A DNA stretch of 64,000 nucleotides, taken from assembly GCF_030066995.1 (NCBI RefSeq), contig NZ_JASJAP010000001.1, forward strand, positions 1,161,230 to 1,225,229, written 5' to 3'. Source of the DNA: Erythrobacter sp. Its GTDB lineage: Bacteria; Pseudomonadota; Alphaproteobacteria; Sphingomonadales; Sphingomonadaceae. Every line of letters begins with the position of its first letter. The first letter of the stretch is position 1. The notes under the pieces are model-generated. The model was given only the letters and a program-made list of their open reading frames with translations. It had not been told where the DNA came from and ran no database searches. Below are positions 1 to 8,485 of the stretch, in pieces. The translations under genes were made by a program, and so were the position numbers.

Positions 1-845
1 TGATGACGCGCGGGGCGTACCAGTTCAAACCGGAGTTACCCTTTACCAGCGGGCTTGAATGCGCGGGCGAAGTGATCGAGGCCGATCCCGAAAACGGCTT
101 GTCAGCCGGTGACCGGGTCATGGGCGGCAACAAGACCGGAGCCTTTGCCGAGGTGGCGAGCTTGCCCGCGCGCGCGCTCTCGACGATGCCGGCGAACTTC
201 TCCTTCGCGCAAGCTGCGGCCATGGGCGCGGCCTACTCAACCGCTTACACAGGACTGGTCGAGCTGTGCGGGCTCGAAGCTGGGCAACGCGTGCTGGTGA
301 CCGGCGCCAGCGGCGGTGTTGGCCTCGCCGCGCTCGATCTGGCCAAGACCCTTGGCGCCAAGGCCATCGCGGCGACAGGGGTCGACGCGAAACGCGCCGA
401 TATCGAACGGTTTGCCTCGCCCGATGCGGTGATCGTCAGCAAAGGGCGCTTCCGCGAAACCGTGTCGGAGCTTACGGACGGCAAACTGTGCGACATAGTC
501 TTCGACACGGTGGGCGGCGACGTCTTTGACGAATGCACACGCTGCGTCGCTTTCGGAGGCAAGCTGGTGGTCGTCGGCTTCACCAGCGGTCGGATTGCCG
601 AGGTCGCGGCGAACATTCCGCTGATAAAGGGGTTCTCGATTGTCGGGCTTCGCGCCGGTGAATACGCGCGGCGCTTTCCGGAGCGCGGCGCTGCGATCAA
701 CGCCGCCCTTCGCGAGCTGGCGCAAGCGGGCCAGATCACGCCCGCGCTCGCCATGGAGCTGCCTTTGTCGCGCTGGCAAGAGGGCTTTGCGGCCATGGCG
801 GAGCGTCGCCTTGTGGGCAAGGTGGTGTTCGACCCGTCCCGATAG
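1..845 (+). CDS. Zinc-independent NADPH:quinone oxidoreductase-like protein, 5' truncated
   Basis: This is a medium-chain dehydrogenase/reductase of the quinone oxidoreductase branch, probably a cytosolic NADPH-dependent reductase of quinones or enoyl compounds. The window edge cuts the gene; the first complete codon is at position 3, and the conserved catalytic-domain start lies upstream. Visible residues 12-45 hold the GroES-like segment (SGLECAGEV, GDRVMG). The Rossmann motif GASGGVG is at visible residues 101-107, followed by a cofactor-binding fold. The cysteine and histidine pattern of zinc alcohol dehydrogenases is absent. It ends convergently with the ATP synthase operon and shares the intergenic hairpin at 893-919. 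The substrate cannot be read from the sequence. Confidence 0.85.
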   Translation, partial: MTRGAYQFKPELPFTSGLECAGEVIEADPENGLSAGDRVMGGNKTGAFAEVASLPARALSTMPANFSFAQAAAMGAAYSTAYTGLVELCGLEAGQRVLVTGASGGVGLAALDLAKTLGAKAIAATGVDAKRADIERFASPDAVIVSKGRFRETVSELTDGKLCDIVFDTVGGDVFDECTRCVAFGGKLVVVGFTSGRIAEVAANIPLIKGFSIVGLRAGEYARRFPERGAAINAALRELAQAGQITPALAMELPLSRWQEGFAAMAERRLVGKVVFDPSR

Positions 846-892
846 AGCAAGGGCGCCCCGATAAACCGCTCAACCCAGGGCGTGCACACAAG

Positions 893-919
893 AAAGGCGG
901 CCCAAAATGGACCGCCTTT
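893..919 (-). terminator. Hairpin between the oxidoreductase gene and the atp operon
   Basis: An inverted repeat of about 8-9 bp (AAAGGCGG ... ACCGCCTTT) lies in the convergent gap. Read on the minus strand it is followed by a short T-rich stretch (CTTTCTTGT), as expected of a factor-independent terminator for the F0 operon. It could also stop plus-strand transcription, but the U-tract there is weaker. Confidence 0.6.
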
Positions 920-975
920 CCCCTCTCCAACTCAAGATCCCAAACGGCGCGCCTCAAGGCTGAGGCTGCGAGCCG

Positions 976-1542
976 CTAGAGCTGGGAAATCACTTCATCC
1001 GCCAATTTGCTGTCCGCTTTGCTATCATGCTTTTGCGCAATAAGCGAGCGTGACGCTACGGCCGCCGCGTCAACCGCGCGTTTGCGCACGGCGTCGAGCG
1101 CGTCGCGTTCAGCGGCCGCGATCTTCTCTTCAGCCATGCGCTGGCGCCGCTCGACCATTTTCTCACTGTCGCTTTCGGCCTTGGCTAGCAGGGCGTCGGC
1201 TTCGGCCTTCGCGTTTTGCATCATGGCCTCGGCGTCCTTCTGAGCGCCGGCCATCTTCGCGGCGTATTCATCGCGCAGGGCTTCGGCCTCAGCCCGCAAG
1301 GCCTTGGCGTCTTCGAGCTGAGACTTGATTTCTTCGATCTTGGCATCGAGCCCACCCGCCAGAAGGCTGGGCACCTTTTTCCAGACCATCACTGCAAGAA
1401 GGATCGCCATGGCAAGCGCAACCCAGCCATAATCGTCGAAGCCAAGCGCGGCGTACTCTTCCTTCAGATACTTCCCGCCTTCGCCGTCGTCAGCGAGCAT
1501 TGGCTCGCTGGCCGCGATCATCAGACCGGTGAAACTAAGCAT
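976..1542 (-). CDS. atpF: F0F1 ATP synthase subunit b
   Basis: One of the two peripheral stalk (stator) subunits that link the membrane F0 motor to the F1 head. The 188-residue product has a short acidic N-terminus, one membrane helix at about residues 38-57, and a long charged Ala/Glu/Lys-rich helix (about 65-170) that would form the right-handed coiled coil with b'. It is the last F0 gene, and its start overlaps the end of the b' gene by 8 bp, which suggests translational coupling. Having two different b-type genes is typical of alphaproteobacteria and cyanobacteria. The F1 genes (atpHAGDC) are not in this window, which fits the split F0/F1 operons of alphaproteobacteria. Confidence 0.93.
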   Translation of the reverse strand: MLSFTGLMIAASEPMLADDGEGGKYLKEEYAALGFDDYGWVALAMAILLAVMVWKKVPSLLAGGLDAKIEEIKSQLEDAKALRAEAEALRDEYAAKMAGAQKDAEAMMQNAKAEADALLAKAESDSEKMVERRQRMAEEKIAAAERDALDAVRKRAVDAAAVASRSLIAQKHDSKADSKLADEVISQL

Positions 1543-2029
1543 CGACCATGGCCTCCTTTACCGCCGCTTTGGCCGCTGCTTCACTGATATCGGCGCCCGC
1601 CAAGCGAGCGACAATATCGCGCGCGGCGTCGGCCGCCACATTCTCGATCTCAGTCATGGCACTCGCGCGCGCCGCTTCGATCTGAGCCTCGGCTTCGGCC
1701 AGTTTGGCGTCGAGCCGCGCTTGCGCTTCGGACAGCTTGGCCTCGCTGCTCGCTGCCGCTTTCGTCTTGGCCTCCGCGACAAGCGCCTGGGCTTCTGCAC
1801 GGTTTTCGTTCTCGCGAAGCCGCCATTCCTCTTCCTGCGTGTCCGCCGCGTTGCGCGCCGCCTTGGCAGCCGCCAAGTCGTCGGCAATCTGCTTGTCACG
1901 AAGTTCGACCGTTCCCATGACCTTGGGGACCATGCCCCGACCGACGAGGAAATACGTGATCCCGAAGAACACCGCGAGCCAGAAGAGCTGGCTGGAGAAC
2001 GTCTCTAGGACTTGATCTATCTGAGGCAT
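1535..2029 (-). CDS. atpG: F0F1 ATP synthase subunit b'
   Basis: The second stator subunit, which pairs with b. The product has 164 residues: MPQIDQ start, one membrane helix at about residues 14-33 (FWLAVFFGITYFLV), then a long hydrophilic helix rich in Ala, Glu and Lys. It lies between the c-subunit gene and atpF. The MPQ start and the position next to atpE are usual for b' (also called atpX or atpF2), so I assign b' here and b to the next gene. The exact symbol varies between annotation schemes. Confidence 0.92.
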   Translation of the reverse strand: MPQIDQVLETFSSQLFWLAVFFGITYFLVGRGMVPKVMGTVELRDKQIADDLAAAKAARNAADTQEEEWRLRENENRAEAQALVAEAKTKAAASSEAKLSEAQARLDAKLAEAEAQIEAARASAMTEIENVAADAARDIVARLAGADISEAAAKAAVKEAMVDA

Positions 2030-2103
2030 TGGCTGGTCCGCGTGCAGGTTCGTGTCTGGTCAGGGCGCAATCAAATGGCGTCCCTGACCAAATGCGATAT
2101 CGC

Positions 2104-2331
2104 TTACGCGACAAAGACCAGGATGACGGCCACGAGGAACGCCAGCAGACCGAGAAGTTCGGCGGCGGCGAAGCCAATGAAGAGGCGGCCCTGCTGGCTG
2201 TCCGCCGCGCCCGGATTGCGCAGCGCGCCTTCGAGGAACGAGGCAAAGACGTTGCCCACACCGAGAGCTGCAAGTCCGGCGCCTACGGCGGCGAGACCGG
2301 CACCGATCATCTTGGCGGCTTCCATATCCAT
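2104..2331 (-). CDS. atpE: F0F1 ATP synthase subunit c (proteolipid)
   Basis: The subunit of the rotating c-ring that carries protons. The 75-residue product is two membrane helices joined by the polar loop RNP (residues 38-40), with the proton-binding glutamate Glu58 in FAAAELLGL. I chose the ATG at 2331 over an upstream in-frame start because AAGGAG lies 8 nt before it and because the length then matches the family. The glycine/alanine-rich first helix (GAGLAAVGAGLAALGVG) supports tight ring packing. The essential carboxylate is Glu, with no sodium-type ligand pattern, so a proton-driven enzyme is likely. Confidence 0.96.
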   Translation of the reverse strand: MDMEAAKMIGAGLAAVGAGLAALGVGNVFASFLEGALRNPGAADSQQGRLFIGFAAAELLGLLAFLVAVILVFVA

Positions 2332-2368
2332 TCTAAATACTCCTTGGGAAAATCGTTGTGTAAGTGGA

Positions 2369-3157
2369 TTAGTGAAGGTTTTCAGCGTCGTTGATGTACA
2401 GCGACGAAAGCAGAGCGAACACGTAGGCCTGGATGCCGGCCACAAGGATCTCAAGCGCGCTGATCGCGATCATCAGGATGAGCGCGGCAGGACCGACCGT
2501 CGCGCCCAGCAGCGGTCCTGCGTTGAGGCTGTCGATCACGAAGGTCGCGAGAATCTTCAAAAGAACGTGTCCGGCCATCATCGCCACGAACAAGCGCAGC
2601 GCAAGGCTGATCGGGCGAATGAGGAAAGAAAACAGTTCGATGACGAACAGAAGCGGGGTCATCAGGACGGGCGTCCCGTGCGGCACAAACAGGCCGAAAA
2701 ACCCGATGCCGTGCTTCCAAAAACCGACGATCAGAACAATCGAGAAGCTCATCAGCGCCAGCACGCCCGTAATCGTGAAATGACTGGTGAAGGTGAACGG
2801 GTGCAAACCCACCAGCCCGATCGGGAGAAGGCCCAAGAGGTTGCCAAAGAGGATGAACATGAACAGGCTGAAAATGTAGGGCACGTATTTGCGCCCTTCC
2901 TTGCCAATGTTCGCCTCCAACATGTTGTCGATGAAGCCGGTCATGGTCTCGACCGCCATCTGCCAGCGGCCCGGCACCAATTCACGCCGCATTCCACCAT
3001 AGACGAACGCCACCAGCAGGATGACCGTCACGGCCATCCACAGCGCAGAGTTCGTAAATGCGATGCTGAACCCGGCAATCTCCCAGTTTTCCGACCCGAA
3101 GATCGGCTCAATCTGGAATTGCTTCATCGGATCGACTTTGCCTTCTTCGGCTGCCAC
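2369..3157 (-). CDS. atpB: F0F1 ATP synthase subunit a
   Basis: The membrane stator subunit that forms the proton half-channels against the c-ring. The product has 262 residues with five to six hydrophobic helices. The essential arginine is Arg188 in SLALRLF, facing Glu58 of subunit c. The motif after it reads VAMMAGH where many bacteria have GNMLAGH; I take this as lineage variation. It starts 64 bp after the atpI stop and precedes atpE by 37 bp, so it is clearly part of the F0 operon. Confidence 0.96.
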   Translation of the reverse strand: MAAEEGKVDPMKQFQIEPIFGSENWEIAGFSIAFTNSALWMAVTVILLVAFVYGGMRRELVPGRWQMAVETMTGFIDNMLEANIGKEGRKYVPYIFSLFMFILFGNLLGLLPIGLVGLHPFTFTSHFTITGVLALMSFSIVLIVGFWKHGIGFFGLFVPHGTPVLMTPLLFVIELFSFLIRPISLALRLFVAMMAGHVLLKILATFVIDSLNAGPLLGATVGPAALILMIAISALEILVAGIQAYVFALLSSLYINDAENLH

Positions 3158-3221
3158 GTCTGTCGGTCCTCAATGCCTTCTAAGAAACGCGCCCCTGACC
3201 AAGACGTTCGGCGCCCTCGCC

Positions 3222-3560
3222 TTATTTCGGAGCGTCGCCTTGATCGTCAGGGCGGGTGTTCGCCGCTGAAATTATGTTTCTGAAAGCCACCCCGATCCCA
3301 AGGAACAGGCAGACCAACAGACCCCATGGTGTGCTGCCGGCCAGCGCGTCAATAGCAAGGCCCACAACAGTGCCACCGAGCACCCCGCCGATCAGGTCCG
3401 CCAAGGCCCGGTTGCCGCTGCGATAATTCGCATCAACGCCCTGAACTTTGGACGAGTTGCGCTTTTCTTCGCGCTCGGTCGCGGTTCTGAGCCGCTCATC
3501 GAGCGCGTCGAGCCGCGCATCCTCAGCGATGGGTTCCCGTGCGGGTTTTTCCTCGTTCAC
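3222..3560 (-). CDS. atpI: AtpI/AtpZ-like ATP synthase accessory protein
   Basis: First gene of the F0 operon; the family helps assemble the c-ring or supplies magnesium, and its members are poorly conserved. About 112 residues: a charged N-terminal half (NEEKPAREPIAEDARLDAL) followed by two hydrophobic helices, with a glycine-rich stretch LIGGVLGGTVVG typical of AtpI/AtpZ. There is no ATG start. I chose GTG at 3560; a TTG at 3638 would add 26 residues but falls inside the likely promoter (3623-3650). The product is recognised by position and by the two-helix glycine pattern rather than by strong motifs. Confidence 0.8.
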   Translation of the reverse strand: MNEEKPAREPIAEDARLDALDERLRTATEREEKRNSSKVQGVDANYRSGNRALADLIGGVLGGTVVGLAIDALAGSTPWGLLVCLFLGIGVAFRNIISAANTRPDDQGDAPK

Positions 3561-3622
3561 ACCTAGCGTCCCAATAAGAGCGTCAGGCACGCGCAAAGAG
3601 CTGCCCGCCAAGGGCAGGCGCG

Positions 3623-3650
3623 CCTTAGAAGGGGGCAAATCTCAAGTCAA
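3623..3650 (-). promoter_or_regulatory. Candidate sigma70-type promoter of the F0 ATP synthase operon
   Basis: On the minus strand TTGACT is followed after 16 nt by CTAAGG, a fair -35 and a weak -10 element. It lies 63 bp upstream of the GTG start chosen for atpI and downstream of the ydbL stop. Spacing and the -35 match are the only support. Confidence 0.3.
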
Positions 3651-3731
3651 CCATGCCCGACGCCCCGATTATGCGTCTTTCGTCTTATTTTGGAAAGGCG
3701 GGCCCGAAGTGGTACGTGGCGCGGTGCGCTC

Positions 3732-4121
3732 TTAGGGGCACTGCGGCAGTCGCTCCGGCGGCTCGCTCGTTCGCGTTTTCCATGTGCGATCAGGCGCCTG
3801 GTACTTCTCCCCCGGAACCGTACGGGCGATCGCCTGGCATCCGGCGGTGAGCGCATACTGCTCCAAAGTCGCGTTGTTTTCCTGGGCTTTTCTTGCGTAA
3901 ACCGCGCGCCGCTTGATGTTTATGTCATCAACAAGGCGACGCAGTTCGGGCGTCGCCGCGCCGACAACGCCGAGATACCCGTCAATCTGCTCACCCACCT
4001 CGCCGTTCGCGCGAGCTTGAGCGTAGGCGGGATCCCGCTGCGCCGAAAGCGGTGCGCTTGCCAGAGCGCTAAGCGCGAGCGCGCCCGTCGCGGTCAACAC
4101 GGTTTTGCCCAGATACCTCAT
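3732..4121 (-). CDS. ydbL: YdbL family (DUF1318) exported protein
   Basis: Periplasmic partner of YdbH and YnbE. The 129-residue product has a signal peptide (MRYLGKTVLTATGALALSALASAPLSAQ, cleavage likely after SAQ), then the DUF1318 body with ANGEVGEQIDGYLGVV and a single late cysteine. I chose the ATG at 4121 because it opens the signal peptide and has purine-rich GGGAAGAGG just before it; a longer reading frame from 4196 begins with unrelated charged residues. It is third in a ydbH-ynbE-ydbL operon, the order also seen in Escherichia coli, where YdbH and YnbE work in phospholipid transport between the membranes. Confidence 0.87.
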   Translation of the reverse strand: MRYLGKTVLTATGALALSALASAPLSAQRDPAYAQARANGEVGEQIDGYLGVVGAATPELRRLVDDINIKRRAVYARKAQENNATLEQYALTAGCQAIARTVPGEKYQAPDRTWKTRTSEPPERLPQCP

Positions 4122-4170
4122 GCCTCTTCCCTTGGTCTCGAACATCCTCTGAACATCGCCGAAAGCGCTT

Positions 4171-4437
4171 TCAGAATATGTCCGCGTTTTCCTCAATCGT
4201 ATCGGCCGCGTCTTCGGCGAGCCGGTAAATGACTTCCTGGCGAATATTTATGTTCAGCTCGATCACGATCGGGTCTTCAGGCGCCGCGACGTTTATGCAG
4301 CCACCAAGCGCGCCTGCGCCGATCACCAAAAGCCCCGTCGACAATCCTCTCGCTGCTCGCACCGCACGCGCCCCTTTCCCTGTTCTCACCGGGAAACTGG
4401 CAGGCGAGCGCGCTCCGGTCAATTTCAAGAATATCAT
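4171..4437 (-). CDS. ynbE: YnbE family outer-membrane lipoprotein
   Basis: A small lipoprotein that in E. coli is the outer-membrane anchor for the YdbH bridge. The product has 88 residues, with a lipobox GALGGC (lipid-modified Cys47) and a short mature part (INVAAPEDPIVIELNINIRQEV) typical of YnbE. The ATG at 4437 overlaps the ydbH stop by 4 bp (ATGA), which supports this start although the N-region is long; GTG at 4389 is an alternative. The strand-forming IVIELNINI segment is probably the part that extends the YdbH beta structure, by analogy with E. coli. Confidence 0.85.
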   Translation of the reverse strand: MIFLKLTGARSPASFPVRTGKGARAVRAARGLSTGLLVIGAGALGGCINVAAPEDPIVIELNINIRQEVIYRLAEDAADTIEENADIF

Positions 4438-7400
4438 GGCAGTGTCTCGCTTTCTGGAGGTTGAACGCGGGGTTCATCGGGGCGCAGAACGTCCGTATCG
4501 ACCCCGTCCGTCTCCGATGGAGGCGCCGGAACATCGCGCATGGGGCGCGAAGGGTCACCCCGCTTGATCTCGTCCAGAGGCGCATCCGGAAGCGAAGTCG
4601 GATCCCAAAAGGTCCGGACCATCGTCGCCAGTTCGTAGAAGTTTTCAGACCGCACATTCACGTTGAACCGGATCGGCAGCCTTGAAAGGCGTCGTGTGAT
4701 GAAGTTCTGGCTGGCGTCCGCGCCCTGACGCACGCCATCAATTCGAAAACGCGTGATAATCTCTCCGGCCAGGTCGCCCTCCAGATCCACGCCCATGTGG
4801 CGATAATCGAGACTGCGCAGCGACTGAAACGCGAAGTTGCTGATGGTCCCCATATCCTCGTAAGTCAGCTCACCGATATAGGAGACATTCCCGCCGGGTG
4901 GACGGCTGGCGAGTTCGCCTCCCTCGATCCGACCATTGCCCTGCGCGTCGAAAACAACCGGGACCAGCCCGTCGAAGATACCGGTCGCTCCCAGATTGCT
5001 CAGCTCCATTTGCGTTACGAATTTGGCCGCGTCGAGCGCGACGATCTCAAAGGTGTAGCGCTGTTCGGAATCGGTACCATAGCGCAGCGTCGTTGGTCTC
5101 ATGATGAGGCTGCCGCCCATGAACGGCCAGCGCGCGTCCTCCACGTCGATGATCTCGCCGTCAGTGAGCGAGAAACGGACCTTTCCGGCCAGCACCTCCA
5201 GGCCTGGATTGATCGATTCGATCTCGATGACCTGAGAGGGCTCAGTGGTCATGCTCAGGAGATCGCTAAAACGCACCTCGCCCTTCATCCCGGTGACCGG
5301 TCCAAAGGCGGCTGCAAGATCGAGACTGTCGCTACGAAACGCGCCGGTGCTTCTGATATCCTCGCCTGCCCAGGCGATACGGCCCTCCCCGGCAACCGTT
5401 CCGTTCGTGTAAGCCACTACACCTTCGGCAAGGGGCGTGAGATCGCTCATGGCAAAGCTGTCGTCGAACTTTAGAGCGTCCACTTCGAGCAGCGCGGAAC
5501 CCTCAGACGAGGCGAGACTGTGTGCAATCGCGACGCTTGTAACCGGCGCTCCGGAAGCCTTGTGGCTGAGGCGGGCGAGCGCGGTGACTTCCGAGCCATC
5601 CAAGGTGAGAGTGGCGTCCTCCGAGCTGAGGGGATTGAAGCGCGCAAGCCCCTCCACCCGATCCGTCAGTGTAAAGCTGGCCTTCGAGACGGAAAGGACA
5701 CCGTCGTTGAAGCTCCATTGCCCAGCAAGATCGCTGACATCGAGCGGCACCACATCAAGACCCGCAGCCGCGCCTGAAAACTCGCCGCTGGTCTCAGCCT
5801 CCAACGCGCCAGTGAAGCGCGCGCTCGACAGGCGCAGGGCGTTGTCTGGTTCGCCGATAGTGGCCGAGGCCTGCATCAGCTCGAAGCCGCCAGGGTAGCG
5901 CAGCCGCGCGTTCTGCGCTTCGAACCGGGTCGGCGAATCCGAAAGCGCGCCCACGACCCGCACGTTATTCGCCTGAACCGCAATTTCGAGAGCCTCATCA
6001 TAGGTGAGCATCGCGCGCGCCTTCTCGGGGCATAGGCGCAAGGTTTGCTTGTCGAGGGACAGATCGGCGTATCGGATCTGAGCGAACCGGACCGTCTCGC
6101 ACTGTGCGCCAACCGATAGCCCCGCTGCGGGTTCGAAACGTCCATTGAGCGGCAGAGACAGGTTCCGAACAGCGCCCCCCGGGATCGCTCCGCTCACCTG
6201 CGCGCGTCCAGCGAAGGCAAATCCCCCTTGCGGAAGCTCCCGAAGGTTCAGGCGGGAGAGCTCGAGGCTGTCCGCGCCGGCGCTGTAGGGCGCCATCGAC
6301 AACCGCATCGACAGAGGTGCCCCTGCATCCTGCTCAAACCGACCGGTTATTTGTGGCAGGTCTTGCCCGCCGGTTAAAATGTTCCCCGACAAACGGGTCG
6401 AAGTCTCCTCACCCGACGCGCTCCAGCTGACCCGCGAGAGCGCGAGCAGAACGTCGCCATTGGAGCTACGCAGGCGAGCCGTGGGGACGACAACACTGGC
6501 CGATCGGGGGCCGATCCGCCCGACCACATCGGCGTTTAGCACATTCCCGCCCATTGCCTCACTCAGCCCGCGCTCGAACCGGCCAAGCAGCGGGGCGACC
6601 AGAGTGTCCGAAGCCGCTCTGCGCGCCTCGGCGATGGCACCGCTCGCTGCGGGAGCCACAAGCACTTCCGCGCCTTGCAAATCGGCGTTCCACGAGCTTT
6701 CTGTAAAACCGCGAGCGCTGCGCAAGACGCCATCGGCGCGCAAGCTCGCAAGCGTGACGTAAGGGGTATCGATCGCCTCAATCGTGAGGTCGTGATCGAG
6801 AATCAGGTCGTCCCAGCCCGCCGAAAGGCCGGCCCGCCCGGATACGCTGCGCGCCCGATTACCGGAATATTCGATGGCTCCGGTCGAGAGGTCGAATTCC
6901 CCGTCGACGCGTGCAAACTCACGGTCAGCGCTCAGAACAGCACCAACATCCACCGAAGCCAGCTCGGCGCCCTCACACTTCAGCCGCCGCAGGCGAAGCG
7001 GCCCTTCGAAACGCGGTGAACCGGCTTTCGTGGTGAGCGTGCCATAGGCGGTAGCGCTTCTTGTCGCGCATTCGTCGATGCCAAAATCGGGGGCGACGAC
7101 CGCCAGTGTCCCGGCAAATCCATTATCCAGCGGCCCTTCCCCTTCAAGCGCCAATCCGATTCTGCCGTAATCGGTGTCGAGACGGGCGCCGCCCTCGACG
7201 ATATCGATGGCAATCTCGGGCAGTCCGGCAAACGGTTCTGCGCTCTCGCCGAACACGATCGGGTCAAGCGCACCGAAACTCAAAGTGCCATCGATCAAGG
7301 TGCCAAACAGCTTTGGACGCTCAAGCTTGACGAAGCCGACCTCCGGGGTGCCAAAACCATAGCTCAGATCAACGGTTACACGCTCGATCGTAAGGTCAGG

Positions 7401-7655
7401 CGCGCTCGGATCCCCGACCAGGACATTGGCGATCACCTGGCGTTTGGCGCCGATTGAGACCAGGTCGTAAGTGGCCTCAAGACCGGTCTGGGAGATGTAG
7501 TCGTCGATCAGGTCAGTCGCGATGCGCTCGCGCGAAAACCAAAGGGTGCTCCCTACGATAAGCAGGAGAACTATCAGCGCCACACCGATGCGAGCAGGCC
7601 AGCGCGCCCAGCCGCCCTTCGCTCGCCGCGGATTATCCGTCTCAACTGACCCCAT
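4434..7655 (-). CDS. ydbH: YdbH family AsmA-like intermembrane phospholipid transport protein
   Basis: A large bridge protein of the TamB/YhdP/YdbH class, thought to carry phospholipids between inner and outer membrane. The 1073-residue product has one N-terminal membrane anchor (RIGVALIVLLLIVGSTLWFS, about residues 20-40), then a very long beta-rich periplasmic body with a C-terminal YdbH/DctA-YdbH domain (GNGRIEGGELASRPPGGNVSYIG region). I chose the ATG at 7655 because it puts the anchor near the N-terminus; an upstream frame to 7778 would add 41 residues with no domain and overlap radC. It ends with a Pro/Glu-rich tail. It is the promoter-proximal gene of ydbH-ynbE-ydbL. Confidence 0.87.
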   Translation of the reverse strand: MGSVETDNPRRAKGGWARWPARIGVALIVLLLIVGSTLWFSRERIATDLIDDYISQTGLEATYDLVSIGAKRQVIANVLVGDPSAPDLTIERVTVDLSYGFGTPEVGFVKLERPKLFGTLIDGTLSFGALDPIVFGESAEPFAGLPEIAIDIVEGGARLDTDYGRIGLALEGEGPLDNGFAGTLAVVAPDFGIDECATRSATAYGTLTTKAGSPRFEGPLRLRRLKCEGAELASVDVGAVLSADREFARVDGEFDLSTGAIEYSGNRARSVSGRAGLSAGWDDLILDHDLTIEAIDTPYVTLASLRADGVLRSARGFTESSWNADLQGAEVLVAPAASGAIAEARRAASDTLVAPLLGRFERGLSEAMGGNVLNADVVGRIGPRSASVVVPTARLRSSNGDVLLALSRVSWSASGEETSTRLSGNILTGGQDLPQITGRFEQDAGAPLSMRLSMAPYSAGADSLELSRLNLRELPQGGFAFAGRAQVSGAIPGGAVRNLSLPLNGRFEPAAGLSVGAQCETVRFAQIRYADLSLDKQTLRLCPEKARAMLTYDEALEIAVQANNVRVVGALSDSPTRFEAQNARLRYPGGFELMQASATIGEPDNALRLSSARFTGALEAETSGEFSGAAAGLDVVPLDVSDLAGQWSFNDGVLSVSKASFTLTDRVEGLARFNPLSSEDATLTLDGSEVTALARLSHKASGAPVTSVAIAHSLASSEGSALLEVDALKFDDSFAMSDLTPLAEGVVAYTNGTVAGEGRIAWAGEDIRSTGAFRSDSLDLAAAFGPVTGMKGEVRFSDLLSMTTEPSQVIEIESINPGLEVLAGKVRFSLTDGEIIDVEDARWPFMGGSLIMRPTTLRYGTDSEQRYTFEIVALDAAKFVTQMELSNLGATGIFDGLVPVVFDAQGNGRIEGGELASRPPGGNVSYIGELTYEDMGTISNFAFQSLRSLDYRHMGVDLEGDLAGEIITRFRIDGVRQGADASQNFITRRLSRLPIRFNVNVRSENFYELATMVRTFWDPTSLPDAPLDEIKRGDPSRPMRDVPAPPSETDGVDTDVLRPDEPRVQPPESETLP

Positions 7656-7738
7656 GACGCCCGGACACTTGCGCGCATCTTCAAGCAAAGGCAATGAAGC
7701 ACAAGGCAAAAGCGCGCTGGCGATCGACGGGAGGTCCG

Positions 7739-8485
7739 GTGGCGACGAGCGATGACAGCTTTGATTTTGGTGAGCCATTGGGTCGGCCGGATATGACCGA
7801 GAGCGCGGGCAAGGCTGCTGGCAAAGGCCATCGCGCTCGTCTTCGAGAGCGGCTGATAAAGGGTGGGGCCGAAGCGCTGGCGGATTACGAAGTGCTCGAA
7901 TACCTCTTGTTTGCCGGGATCAGGCAAGGCGATACCAAGCCGGTCGCCAAAGCCTTGATAGCCCGTTTCGGGTCGCTTGCGGGCGTGCTCAACGCCGATC
8001 CGGCTGCGCTCCAGCAGGTGAGCGGCGTCGGCGAAACCAGCGCAGCCGCGCTCAAGAGCGTCGCTATAGCGGCGCGGCGCATGGCCCGGAGCGAAGTGGC
8101 CGACAAGCCTGTCCTTTCAAGCTGGCAAGCTTTGCTCGATTATCTCGCGATCGACATGGCCCATCTCAACAAGGAGAGGGTCCGGGTGCTCTACCTCGAC
8201 ACCAAGAATCGCCTGATCGATGATCACCACCACGCAGAAGGATCGATCGACGAAGCCGCCATACATCCGCGCGAAGTGATTGGCCGGGCGATGGATGTGG
8301 GCGCTTCCGCGCTCATTCTCGTTCACAATCACCCTAGCGGAAGCCCCGAACCGAGCCGGGCCGACATCCAGATTACGCAGAAGATCGCCGAAGCCGGTGA
8401 GCACATGGGCGTGACGTTGCACGATCACGTCATCGTCGGTCGAGAGGGCCATGTCAGCCTGCGCGCGCGCGGACTTATTCGTTAA
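7739..8485 (+). CDS. radC: RadC family JAB1/MPN-domain protein
   Basis: A RadC-type protein with an N-terminal helix-hairpin-helix part (LQQVSGVGETSAAALKS) and a C-terminal JAB/MPN metalloprotease-like domain. The metal-binding signature is present: HNHPSGSPEPSRAD supplies HxH and the downstream Asp, and an upstream Glu lies in the IHPREV region. Biological role is uncertain; the old link to DNA repair has been withdrawn. I prefer GTG at 7739 because GGGAGG precedes it by 4 nt; ATG at 7694 would give a 263-residue product. The last 4 bp overlap the end of the convergent NDH-2 fusion gene. Confidence 0.92.
   Translation: MATSDDSFDFGEPLGRPDMTESAGKAAGKGHRARLRERLIKGGAEALADYEVLEYLLFAGIRQGDTKPVAKALIARFGSLAGVLNADPAALQQVSGVGETSAAALKSVAIAARRMARSEVADKPVLSSWQALLDYLAIDMAHLNKERVRVLYLDTKNRLIDDHHHAEGSIDEAAIHPREVIGRAMDVGASALILVHNHPSGSPEPSRADIQITQKIAEAGEHMGVTLHDHVIVGREGHVSLRARGLIR

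Noticed and set aside
2012..3283. Long plus-strand open frame opposite atpE and atpB
   Set aside because: It lies antisense to well-identified ATP synthase genes and its product is a low-complexity Arg/His/Gln-rich sequence, a usual shadow of GC-rich coding DNA.
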